Positions 1 to 7,478 of a DNA stretch of 39,488 nucleotides are shown here, in pieces. Position numbers and translations under genes: made by a program. Every line of letters begins with the position of its first letter. Positions within the stretch are counted from its first letter, which is position 1. The stretch is from NCBI GenBank assembly GCA_001803235.1, contig MHBL01000060.1, positions 1 to 39,488 of the forward strand. The letters are read 5' to 3'. The notes under the pieces were generated by a model. It saw only the letters and a program-made list of their open reading frames with translations. It searched no databases and was not told the DNA's origin. The stretch is from Lentisphaerae bacterium RIFOXYA12_64_32. GTDB taxonomy: Bacteria; Verrucomicrobiota; Lentisphaeria; Oligosphaerales; YB12-FULL-65-16.

Positions 1-86
1 ACCTCAAGTGTGGGCGTTCAACTTGCGCGACACGCGTGCTCACTTCGGTGAGGTCTGGTCCACATCCATTTTTGCCGCAAAGGCGC

Positions 87-114
87 TTGCAGGACCGCCG
101 GCCCGTACTATGGT
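87..114 (+). promoter_or_regulatory. possible sigma70-type promoter of the tRNA pair
   Basis: TTGCAG (87-92) and TATGGT (109-114) are separated by 16 bases and lie about 20 bases upstream of the tRNA-Arg 5' end, which is a plausible distance for a tRNA promoter. Both hexamers match the consensus only partly, so this is a position-based guess. Confidence 0.35.
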
Positions 115-133
115 AAAAGGTGATTGTCTTGGA

Positions 134-210
134 GCACCTGTAGCTCAATTGGATAGAGCGTCTGGCTACGGACCAGAAGGTTCGGGGTTCAAGTCCCTGC
201 AGGTGCACCA
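134..210 (+). tRNA. tRNA-Arg(ACG)
   Basis: A complete cloverleaf can be drawn. The acceptor arm GCACCTG (134-140) pairs with CAGGTGC (200-206), followed by discriminator A207 and an encoded CCA (208-210). The D-loop and the T-loop GTTCAAG are present. The anticodon loop reads CTACGGA, giving anticodon ACG, the one normally edited to ICG to read CGU/CGC/CGA. It is followed 20 bases later by tRNA-Phe in the same direction, so the two are probably co-transcribed. Confidence 0.96.
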
Positions 211-230
211 CCTCCCGCGTCATTCCGGTT

Positions 231-306
<76 letters not shown>

Positions 307-516
307 CTCTCCACTCTCAAACGGTCCCGCAACGATTCCCCCTGTCCCGCCCTGTCGCAGCGCATTCCGGCCATATTCTGGCCATTGGCCCGTCGCTGAC
401 AGCCGGACAAGAGGAAACCCGAGAGCCGTCTCGAGCGTCACTTCGGCGCGTCTGAAACGCGGTCGCACCACCACGCCATTGACCGGCGGACCGCCCCTGC
501 CCCGCCAGAACCTGCT

Positions 517-3018
517 TCACGGCGCGACCGGGACGATGCGGATCCAGTCGAGGTTGAGTCCGCCGCCGGACTCGTTGATGAACGTCAGCGTATGGGGGCC
601 GGCGACCAAGTCCATGGTCACAGCCTTGCCTTGGAGGGCAAGCCAGACGTTGCGCCAGTCGTCGCGGTCGGTGCTCCAACCGCCGGTGCGCGGAAAGGCC
701 AACTCCGCATCCGGGCCGCCCAGCGGCGCGCCGTCGATGCGGACCTGCCGCAACACCGGGGCCGGGCTGTCTTGGCAGCACCGGACCTGGAACGCGCAGC
801 GCCCAGCCTTGGGCAGTTCAAAGGTCCACTCGAGCAGGTGCCCGGGGTTGTCCCACAGCTTGAAGGCCTTGCCTGAGGCGCCCGGCTTGTCGCAGACCTG
901 GATCTGACCGCCGTCCTGACGCGAGACGTCTTCCGCCTCGACTTGGACCGCCTGGCCGAGCTGCGGCTGGAAATCGGGTCCGATGTCAGGCGCCACGTAG
1001 ACACCGGGGATGTCGGCGGCCAACGGCGCGGGACGGAGCGTGAACCGCACGTTGGCGGCGCTGACCGGCGCCTTGAGATTGAACCCCATGCGCGTGGGGG
1101 ACTTGGCGCCGGGATTGTCGATGATCTCCTCTGCGTACTCCCACTCGCCACCCTCTACGGTGACGTCTGCCACCACGGAAGCCTTGGAGTCGTAGATAAC
1201 AAAGGTGTGGTCATCGCGGCGCAGAACGCGGTCCAGGGTGATCAACGCGGTGCCGAACGACTGCGGTTGCGCGAACTCGACCTGGTCCTCGACCGTGATG
1301 GCACTCCGGGTGCGATCGAACTCAAACCTCCGCACCAGCTTGCGCAGGTCCGGGACGTCGTAGGCGGAGCTCAGGTCCAGGACCAAGCGGTCGGCGCCAT
1401 CGGCGAACGAACTCCTGAGGATCTTCGCCTGCGCCTGGCGACCGGGTTGCTGCAGTTTTCCGGCCACGACCGGCACGGGGTGGCCGTAGGAGTTCAGCAC
1501 CTTGCTCTCGTACCGCTGAGGGCTGAAGGTGCGGCGCGTGTAGACCTCGCTGCCCGGATCGAGCAAGTACGAGTGTCCGTCATGGACCACGACCAGCGAG
1601 CCCAGGTCGTTGTGGTTGTGGTGCTCCGCGTTGTGGCCGCCCTTGAAGGCAGCGCCGAACGGCGGTTCCCGGCCCGGCCCCAGGCGCACGATCAGGACCC
1701 CCGCCGCATCGAACCAGTTGCGCAGCCCGAGGCCTGGGGTCGCGACCGGCATGGACTCAGACCCCGGCTGCTCGCCGAACCCGAACAGCCCGAGCATCTG
1801 GGCGCTGCTCTTGAGCACGCCCGAGATCTTGGCCGGATTCGCCAGCGTCTCGGGGAACCGGCGCTGGATCATGGCCAGAATGAACGGGTCAGCCGTCGCA
1901 TTGACATCACAGTCGGCGAACGCCGGCACGACGCCTTTCTGGATCTGGATGTCCCGCGCAAACGCGGCGATCCGTTTCAGTTTTGGGTCCTGGTAGAGGT
2001 TGAGCCTGCCGTCGGTCGCCGCCCAGACCGTTTCGCCGAGGAACATGTAGTGGCCGAAGCCGTAGTTCCAGTAGCCCATGCCCTCGGTGCAGTAGCCGTC
2101 GTCGGCGAACCCGCTGATGAAGTAGGGGTTGGACATTTCCATGCCGGCTAGGAACTCGGCCCTCTGTGCTGGCGACTCGACGAGCGCGAGGGCAGCGCTC
2201 ATCACGTTGGCGTTGCACGCCGCGTTCCAGTTGTTGGTGCAGGTGACCCACCAGAACCCGCCGGCTGGCTTGCCGGACCGGAGCATCTTCAGATAGGGGT
2301 CGAGCACGCGCCGGTTCACCTCGGCCCGCAGGCGCTGCGCCGTCTCGGGCTTGAGCCGGTCCTGCAGCCACCATTGCGCCGTGGCCAGCAGCCATGCCCG
2401 CGCCGACGAACCAAGGTCGACGTACAGGTTCGCACCCTTGAAGTTTTCCAGTTTCGGATCGTGTGCGGGCATGACCCAGCTCCGTTCGGAGCAGATGGCC
2501 AGGATTTCACGCTCGATGGCGCCGAGGAACTTGCCCTGATCCAACAGGCACTCGGCCCGGAGCAGGGCCGAGAGGCGGTCCAGGCGCTCGAGGTAGGGTT
2601 TCTGGTAGTTCGCGCGGTTCCCGGTGCGGCTGAACTCCAGGTACAACTCGTCCGGGAGTTCCGGCGGCGGCGCGGCCGCTATCAGCGCTGCAGCGCTGAG
2701 CACGTCCTGCGCTTCCGGCATCTTCGCCAGGCGATCCCACGCCGCACGGTCAGTGATCGGGCGACCGATCCCGGCCGCCTGCGGTTCGAGCAACGCGGCG
2801 ATCTCGGCAATGCGCTCGGGGCGCGGCGCCGTAAAGCCGCCGGACGGCTTCGCCGCAGGCTCCTGAGCGGACGGCGCGGGGGGCGGCGGGGGCGCCGTCT
2901 TCTCCTCCTTGACGGCGGGCGGATTTGCCGTCGGCACGGCGGGTTCGTCAGCGCCCCCGCACAGGCTCACGGCCACCAGCCCGGCCGCGATCATGCCTCG
3001 AAATGACCTTGCGTTCAT
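517..3018 (-). CDS. secreted heparinase II/III-like polysaccharide lyase with C-terminal carbohydrate-binding module
   Basis: This 833-residue protein resembles the heparinase II/III and alginate/oligouronide lyase family, which cleaves acidic polysaccharides outside the cytoplasm. The start at 3018 is chosen over an upstream in-frame ATG because AGGGAGA lies just before it and a signal peptide follows directly (hydrophobic residues about 8-19). Cys20 sits in a VSLC context, so lipoprotein processing is possible but the -1 Leu is atypical. A Pro/Ala-rich linker (about 41-58) leads into an alpha-toroid domain with an NNWNAAC motif and a CTEGMGYWNYG segment. The beta-sandwich with a GGHNAEHHNHNDLGS stretch is typical of the family. 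The last ~140 residues (from QVEAEDVS to LDWIRIVP) look like a CBM6/CBM35-type jelly roll. The gene is monocistronic and divergent from the cyclase. The substrate is unknown. Confidence 0.88.
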   Translation of the reverse strand: MNARSFRGMIAAGLVAVSLCGGADEPAVPTANPPAVKEEKTAPPPPPAPSAQEPAAKPSGGFTAPRPERIAEIAALLEPQAAGIGRPITDRAAWDRLAKMPEAQDVLSAAALIAAAPPPELPDELYLEFSRTGNRANYQKPYLERLDRLSALLRAECLLDQGKFLGAIEREILAICSERSWVMPAHDPKLENFKGANLYVDLGSSARAWLLATAQWWLQDRLKPETAQRLRAEVNRRVLDPYLKMLRSGKPAGGFWWVTCTNNWNAACNANVMSAALALVESPAQRAEFLAGMEMSNPYFISGFADDGYCTEGMGYWNYGFGHYMFLGETVWAATDGRLNLYQDPKLKRIAAFARDIQIQKGVVPAFADCDVNATADPFILAMIQRRFPETLANPAKISGVLKSSAQMLGLFGFGEQPGSESMPVATPGLGLRNWFDAAGVLIVRLGPGREPPFGAAFKGGHNAEHHNHNDLGSLVVVHDGHSYLLDPGSEVYTRRTFSPQRYESKVLNSYGHPVPVVAGKLQQPGRQAQAKILRSSFADGADRLVLDLSSAYDVPDLRKLVRRFEFDRTRSAITVEDQVEFAQPQSFGTALITLDRVLRRDDHTFVIYDSKASVVADVTVEGGEWEYAEEIIDNPGAKSPTRMGFNLKAPVSAANVRFTLRPAPLAADIPGVYVAPDIGPDFQPQLGQAVQVEAEDVSRQDGGQIQVCDKPGASGKAFKLWDNPGHLLEWTFELPKAGRCAFQVRCCQDSPAPVLRQVRIDGAPLGGPDAELAFPRTGGWSTDRDDWRNVWLALQGKAVTMDLVAGPHTLTFINESGGGLNLDWIRIVPVAP

Positions 3019-3109
3019 GTGCACGTCTCCCTGACTGTCGGCGACCGTTCGATCGCACCTTCTCAATGTCAACAGAATTGAAGACATGTCAAGTGTCCCG
3101 GCCCGCGTC

Positions 3110-3148
3110 ATGCGTCAGCGCCCCCGAGGCAAAATGCGTCAGCGCCCC
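3110..3148. repeat. two direct 15-bp repeats (ATGCGTCAGCGCCCC)
   Basis: The unit occurs at 3110-3124 and 3134-3148, 24 bases apart. Its first nine bases reappear inverted at the end of the 56-nt repeat at 3270-3325. The stretch 3110-3325 therefore may be the remains of a small element with ATGCGTCAG-like ends. The remainder of 3019-3424, the gap between the divergent lyase and cyclase genes, shows no ORF and no convincing promoter. Confidence 0.55.
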
Positions 3149-3217
3149 CCGGCCGGCGGACCGGCCGATCATGTGTGGGCTTTACTCACTGTTTGTCCGG
3201 GTCGTTCTGGCAAAATG

Positions 3218-3262
3218 GCGGGAGCGGCTCGCTCCCGCGGGTGTCGGAGCGAGCCGCTCCGA
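3218..3262. repeat. pair of adjacent GC-rich hairpins with mutually complementary loops
   Basis: Hairpin 1 has 8-bp arms GCGGGAGC (3218-3225) and GCTCCCGC (3231-3238) around loop GGCTC. Hairpin 2 has 8-bp arms TCGGAGCG (3244-3251) and CGCTCCGA (3255-3262). The centre of hairpin 2 reads GAGCC, the complement of loop 1. The two hairpins are close to inverted copies of each other, so the block is a palindrome of palindromes. It lies between the divergent lyase and cyclase genes, next to the 56-nt repeat. A repetitive element is more likely than an operator. Confidence 0.6.
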
Positions 3263-3269
3263 CCACTTT

Positions 3270-3325
3270 AGGCGTCAGCCCAGGTCAAACTTCGACCTTA
3301 TCTCCACCCGCAACTGACGCATTAC
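3270..3325 (-). repeat. 56-nt dispersed repeat, copy 1
   Basis: Read on the minus strand, this segment matches 12793-12848 over the full 56 bases with a few substitutions. It begins GTAATGCGTCAG, runs through GGTGGAGATAAGGTCGA and ends near GACGCCT. The copy lies about 100 bases upstream of the cyclase start. The function is unknown. The near-equal length and the lack of coding potential suggest a small dispersed repeat. Confidence 0.65.
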
Positions 3326-3424
3326 CACCCGAGCGACGTCGCCCTTGACGGATCACGGTTGCGGAGGTACTATCGTGCCAGGGGTCGCGATGTCCGCACC
3401 GACCGCCCCTCGGGAGAACCGCAC

Positions 3425-4606
3425 ATGGACGAGACGAAACCAACGGAACGACGGCTGGCCGCTATCATGTTTTCGGATATCTGCGGCTACTCGCGTCGCA
3501 TGGGCGAGAACGAGGAGCGTGCCCTCGGCCTGTTGGCGCAGCATGACAAGATGATCGAGGCGGCGGTTGCCGAGTTTGGCGGGCACATCATCAAGCGCAT
3601 GGGCGACGGGGTTCTTGCCGAGTTCCAGAGTGCGGTCCGCTCCGTCGAATGCGCCCTGTCCATTCAGCGGCGTATTGCACGGTGGAACCGGGACGCGCCC
3701 GAGCCGGAACGCTTCCAGCTCCGCATCGGGGTGCACTTGGGCGACGTCATGGTCAGCGGCGAGGACATTCTCGGGGACGGCGTGAACATTGCGTCGCGCA
3801 TCGAGCCGCTGGCGCTGCCCGGCGGCATCTGCATCAGCCAGGACGTCTTCAACCAGGTCCATCGGAAGGTCGAAATGGAGGCGGTGTCGCTGGGCCCGCA
3901 GCAGTTGAAGAACATCCAGCGGCAGATCGAGATCTACCGGGTGCTGACCGCGGCCGTGGGTGAGGTGCCACCGGTCACACGGGTTGACGCCACAACCGAC
4001 CCGCGGGCCGCGACGACGCACCGCTGGTTGACGCTGGCCCTGGTCGGCACCGGGGTGTTGCTCTTGTTCCTGGTGCTGGTCACAGCGAACCGAACCCGCC
4101 GGCACCGCGAGGTGCGGACCGTGCACGCGGCCCTGGAACAGGCGTCGGGCCTGATGCAGCAGGGCCAGCCTGCGGAAGCCAGGGCGGTGCTGCAGGCCAG
4201 CCTGCGGCAGGTGCGGCCAAAGACGCCGGGCCTCGACGAGGTCCGCACGGCCATGGCGGCCGCCGAACGCGCGGAAACCGAGTCGGCCGTTGCCGGCCGC
4301 GCCCGCGAGTTCCTGCAGGCGCTGCTGAGCAAGGACTGGAACAAGTGCGTCGAGTTCATGCACCCGGACAGCAAAATGCAGATTGGGGTCAAAGGCCTGC
4401 GCGGGCGCATGCAACTCCTCGGTTTCTTCGGCGGAATCCTGGCGATTACGGACAAGGACATCGAGATCACCAAGGTGACGCTGGCCGAAGATCTGCAGTC
4501 AGCCACCGTGATGCAGCGCGCCCGCGTCAAGGGCCAGTGGAAAGAGGAGAACCCGCAGACGTGGCGGCGTTCGGACGGCGCGTGGTACCTGTTCCTGGAA
4601 CAGTAG
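3425..4606 (+). CDS. class III adenylate cyclase with membrane anchor and NTF2-like C-terminal domain
   Basis: This 393-residue protein starts at 3425, where GGGAGA lies seven bases upstream; a TTG further upstream has no such site. The N-terminal cyclase homology domain (about 9-173) has the full catalytic set of the family. Asp18 (FSDICGYS) and Asp61 (KRMGDG) should bind metal. Lys57 and Asp118 are at the substrate-selecting positions, as in ATP-using enzymes. Asn121 and Arg125 (VNIASR) should stabilise the transition state. One transmembrane helix follows (about 201-220), then an Ala/Glu/Arg-rich helical stretch and a C-terminal domain (about 285-393) that resembles NTF2-like/SnoaL folds. 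The catalytic domain comes before the single membrane span, so the cyclase should be cytoplasmic and the tail periplasmic. The tail may sense a ligand, which is inference. No cAMP receptor gene is nearby. Confidence 0.85.
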   Translation: MDETKPTERRLAAIMFSDICGYSRRMGENEERALGLLAQHDKMIEAAVAEFGGHIIKRMGDGVLAEFQSAVRSVECALSIQRRIARWNRDAPEPERFQLRIGVHLGDVMVSGEDILGDGVNIASRIEPLALPGGICISQDVFNQVHRKVEMEAVSLGPQQLKNIQRQIEIYRVLTAAVGEVPPVTRVDATTDPRAATTHRWLTLALVGTGVLLLFLVLVTANRTRRHREVRTVHAALEQASGLMQQGQPAEARAVLQASLRQVRPKTPGLDEVRTAMAAAERAETESAVAGRAREFLQALLSKDWNKCVEFMHPDSKMQIGVKGLRGRMQLLGFFGGILAITDKDIEITKVTLAEDLQSATVMQRARVKGQWKEENPQTWRRSDGAWYLFLEQ

Positions 4607-4760
4607 TACAACGGGTCCAGGTTGTGGTTCGACAAGGCCCTCGGGAAGGTTCGCGACAAGGTTGGGAACCCTGGGCCATGCACGACAGGGCCTGCGCAGA
4701 CGTGAACGGGACGCCAAACTTATGCCAGGCGGCGAGCACGTCGGCCGTGGCGTGGGACTT

Positions 4761-4783
4761 GCGCGGGGCAGGCCCCGCGCTTT
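4761..4783 (+). terminator. possible intrinsic terminator downstream of the cyclase
   Basis: A perfect 8-bp GC hairpin, GCGCGGGG/CCCCGCGC with loop CAGG, is followed only by TTTG, so the T-run is weak. It stands about 155 bases after the cyclase stop. A second small hairpin (GCGGCTTCGCCGC) lies at about 4814-4826. The gap 4607-4940 holds no gene that I can support. Confidence 0.35.
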
Positions 4784-4940
4784 GAAAGCGGTCGCAGGTG
4801 ACCGACACTCCAAAGCGGCTTCGCCGCAGTCGTTTGGTACACTCTCATGGCTTGCCCGGGCGGGTCGGAAATCCGAGACGCGCGAATAGGGTAAGTGGCG
4901 TTGTTCGCAGACTGCAGTCCGAACTTTGGAGGTCAAGATC

Positions 4941-6326
4941 ATGCAGACCCGCGCGCACTCATTGTCGCACCGCACCGCACCGTACCACGCGTTGCGGAGT
5001 CCGCACGTTTTCGCCCTGTGGCTGGCTCTGGCGTGCGCCTGGCCGCTGTGCGCCCAGCAGCCCGCCCAGCCGCAACCGCAGACCGCGCCGCCGCCGCCCA
5101 AGCATGAACTCGTCCTCGCCGCCGACCGGCCCGAGGCACGCTACCAGGTCGGCGAGAAGGTCGTGTTCAGCGCCGAACTGAAGATCGACGGGCAACCGGC
5201 GCAGGACGTCAAACTGCCCTACACGCTGCTGCTCGACGACCTCGCGCCCGTCAGCAAAGGCGAGCTGACGTTCGCCGCCGGCAAAGCGAGTGTCACGGGC
5301 GAGTTCACGAAACCCTCGTTCCTGTTGCTCATGATCACACTTCCCGAGGGCACGGCGGCACAGCGCGGGGTCCTGGCCGGGGCCGCCTGCGAGCCGGAGA
5401 AACTCGCGCCGTCCATGCCGAAGCCGGACGACTTCGACGCGTTCTGGAACGACAAGAAAGCGCAGCTCGACGCCATGCCGTTCCAGCCCGACCTGAAGCC
5501 GATCCCGGCACAGACGGACGACAAGATCGAGACCTGGGAAATGGTCCTGAACAACATCAACGGCACGAAGATCTACGGCTACTTCGCCAAGCCGAAGGGC
5601 AACGGCCCGTTCCCCATCTACATGGAGGTGCATGCGGCCGGGGTCTATTCGCTGAACCCGGGCACGGTCTCGAGTTACGCGCGGCGCGGCGTCATGGCCA
5701 TCACCGTCAATCCGCACGAGATCGAGAACGGCAAACCGCAGGAGTACTACGACCCGTTGAAGAACGGCGCACTGAAGGGGTACCCCCACATCGGGCGCGA
5801 CAGCCGCGACACGTGCTATTTCCTGCGCATGTTCTGCTCCTGCTACCGCGCGGCGCAGTACGTCTCCTCGCGGCCGGAGTGGGACGGCAAACACTTCGTC
5901 GTCTACGGTTCGAGCCAGGGCGGCGGCCAGGCGTTTGTGACCGCAGGCCTGTGCCCGAAGGTCACGGCCTTCGCCTCCAACGTGCCCGCCCTGTGCGACC
6001 ACACCGGCCGCGAGTGCGGCCGCGCCGCCGGCTGGCCCAAGCTGGTCGATTACCCGAACGGCAAGGCGAACCCGGGGCAACTCGAGGCGTCCCGCACCTT
6101 CGACGCCGTCAACTTCGCGTACGGGATCAAGGCGAAGGCGTTGGTCTCCGCCGGCTTCATCGACCGCACCTGCTACCCGGGGTCGGTGTACGCCGCCTTC
6201 AACGTACTCACGGGTCCGAAACGGATGTTCGACACGCCACGGAACGGCCACGAATGCACGCCTGAATTCATGAAGGAACGGGCCACCTTCGTCGACGCGG
6301 AACTTGGCCTGACCGCGGCCAAGTAA
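4941..6326 (+). CDS. secreted acetyl-xylan-esterase-like alpha/beta hydrolase
   Basis: This 461-residue protein resembles the AXE1 (carbohydrate esterase 7) group, which removes acetyl groups from xylan fragments. The start at 4941 has GGAGG eight bases upstream; an in-frame ATG 15 bases earlier does not. A signal peptide with a hydrophobic core (about 24-37) ends near LCAQQ. A Pro/Gln-rich linker and a beta-rich domain (about 55-140) come before the hydrolase domain (about 155-455). The catalytic triad can be read as Ser325 (GSSQGG), Asp408 (GFIDRT) and His437 (NGHEC), in the usual order and spacing. Some relatives in polysaccharide-degrading bacteria act on other acylated sugars, so the substrate is uncertain. 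The gene stands alone between two gaps of more than 300 bases. Confidence 0.85.
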   Translation: MQTRAHSLSHRTAPYHALRSPHVFALWLALACAWPLCAQQPAQPQPQTAPPPPKHELVLAADRPEARYQVGEKVVFSAELKIDGQPAQDVKLPYTLLLDDLAPVSKGELTFAAGKASVTGEFTKPSFLLLMITLPEGTAAQRGVLAGAACEPEKLAPSMPKPDDFDAFWNDKKAQLDAMPFQPDLKPIPAQTDDKIETWEMVLNNINGTKIYGYFAKPKGNGPFPIYMEVHAAGVYSLNPGTVSSYARRGVMAITVNPHEIENGKPQEYYDPLKNGALKGYPHIGRDSRDTCYFLRMFCSCYRAAQYVSSRPEWDGKHFVVYGSSQGGGQAFVTAGLCPKVTAFASNVPALCDHTGRECGRAAGWPKLVDYPNGKANPGQLEASRTFDAVNFAYGIKAKALVSAGFIDRTCYPGSVYAAFNVLTGPKRMFDTPRNGHECTPEFMKERATFVDAELGLTAAK

Positions 6327-6770
6327 GCGGCCAGCCCCTGTCATCAGAGCAGAACCGGACGCAACACCTACCCCCGTGCAGCGCGCGGTTTGAGCATGGG
6401 CGTGAGCCGTCTTGCCGATCCACCAGGCACGGATTGCTTCCTTGACGGGGCCTTCTGCCGCCCCTTGGGGAATGCCTCCTCTGGCGTCCTTGCCCGCCAC
6501 GCTTGGATGACGGCTGCGGGTGGGTTCGAATCGGACCGTCAAGGCTCTCCACCTTCAGCCTAAGCAACCTGAGTCGTTACGCAGCCGAAACGAAGAACGG
6601 AGCTTCTTACGCCCAAACGGGTACGATTCTTGCGCGTGATGTATCGATGATGGAAGCTCGGCGGCCAGCCGCCGGCTTCTGGTCAGCCTCGGTGGATTGC
6701 GGGCAAAGCCCGCCGGGGGAAGGGGGGCGAGGAGTCGGCGACAGACCGCACAAAGAAGGAGGTCGCGACC
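6327..6770. other. 444-bp intergenic stretch with small inverted repeats
   Basis: I find no convincing gene here. CCTTGACGG (6440-6448) and CCGTCAAGG (6536-6544) form a 9-bp inverted repeat, with a GGTTCGAAT sequence just before the right arm. No D-arm or anticodon arm can be drawn. CGGCGGC (6659-6665) and GCCGCCG (6668-6674) form a tight hairpin upstream of the pseudopilin. Promoter elements could not be assigned with confidence. Confidence 0.5.
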
Positions 6771-7463
6771 ATGAAGGCACCCAGCACCAACCCCATCCAG
6801 GCGTTCAAGCCCAGCGCCCCTCCCACCCTTCGCCCCTTCGACAGGCTCAGTTCTCGCTCGTTCACGATCGTCGAGCTGCTCGTGGTGGTCGCGATCATTG
6901 GCATCCTGGCATCGCTGCTGCTGCCCGCCCTGCAACAGTCCCGTGAGAAGGCCAACCAGAGCAGTTGCATGGGCCAGACGCGCCAGTTTGCCCTGGCCTT
7001 TCAGCAGTACGCGGACGACTGGAACGACAGCCTGCCGCCCTATGTGTCCGACCCCGACTACAAGGTATGGTGGTACAACAACACTCGCGACTACCTGGGC
7101 GGCAACATGGTGTGGCGCTGCCCCTCGCAGCGCCTGGCGTCGATGCTGGATTACGGCGTGATCTACTCGCACACCAGCGGCGTGGCCTGGTCGCAGTACA
7201 TCAAGAAGATGCGCTATCCCCAGGAGAGCGCGGTGATCAGCGAAACGGAAGGGCAGAACACGGCCGCCGGCAGATCGGGGCAACTGTACCTCGGCTACTG
7301 CCCCTACAACTGGGCGGAAGGCGCCATTGGCTGGGCCTACTACCGCGGCATTGCCTGGCCTGGCCGCCACATGTACGGGAACAACAGCGCCTATGTCGAC
7401 GGACACGCCGACTTCCGGCGCTACACCGACATCATGACAAGGGCGCGGTACTGGAATCACTAG
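6771..7463 (+). CDS. type II secretion/type IV pilin-like protein with H-X9-DG motif
   Basis: This 230-residue protein starts at 6771 with AAGGAGG eight bases upstream. The prepilin N-methylation segment is FTIVELLVVVAIIGILASLL (31-50), with the conserved Glu35 at position +5 of the mature protein. The residue before the cleavage site is Ser rather than Gly. The C-terminal part carries His200 followed nine residues later by Asp210-Gly211, the H-X9-DG signature of pseudopilins that are abundant in Lentisphaerota, Verrucomicrobiota and Planctomycetota. The 30-residue leader is longer than usual. Part of it is encoded by CCTTCGACAGGCTCAG (6836-6851), a sequence that resembles common dispersed repeats. 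The gene converges on the carboxypeptidase gene with 15 bases between stops. The role is probably a surface or secretion-linked pseudopilin. Confidence 0.85.
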   Translation: MKAPSTNPIQAFKPSAPPTLRPFDRLSSRSFTIVELLVVVAIIGILASLLLPALQQSREKANQSSCMGQTRQFALAFQQYADDWNDSLPPYVSDPDYKVWWYNNTRDYLGGNMVWRCPSQRLASMLDYGVIYSHTSGVAWSQYIKKMRYPQESAVISETEGQNTAAGRSGQLYLGYCPYNWAEGAIGWAYYRGIAWPGRHMYGNNSAYVDGHADFRRYTDIMTRARYWNH

Positions 7464-7478
7464 GTCGCTACGGATCGC

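Noticed and set aside
517..3018. Heparinase-like protein as a certain lipoprotein
   Set aside because: Cys20 follows the hydrophobic segment, but Leu at the -1 position does not fit the usual lipobox, so the processing type was left open.
3060..3100. Promoter of the heparinase-like gene from two TTGACA boxes on the minus strand
   Set aside because: Neither TTGACA has an acceptable -10 hexamer at 16-18 bases.
6440..6544. tRNA-like sequence with GGTTCGAAT and 9-bp pairing ends
   Set aside because: The T-stem does not pair and no D-arm or anticodon arm can be drawn; the distance between the paired ends is also too long for a tRNA.
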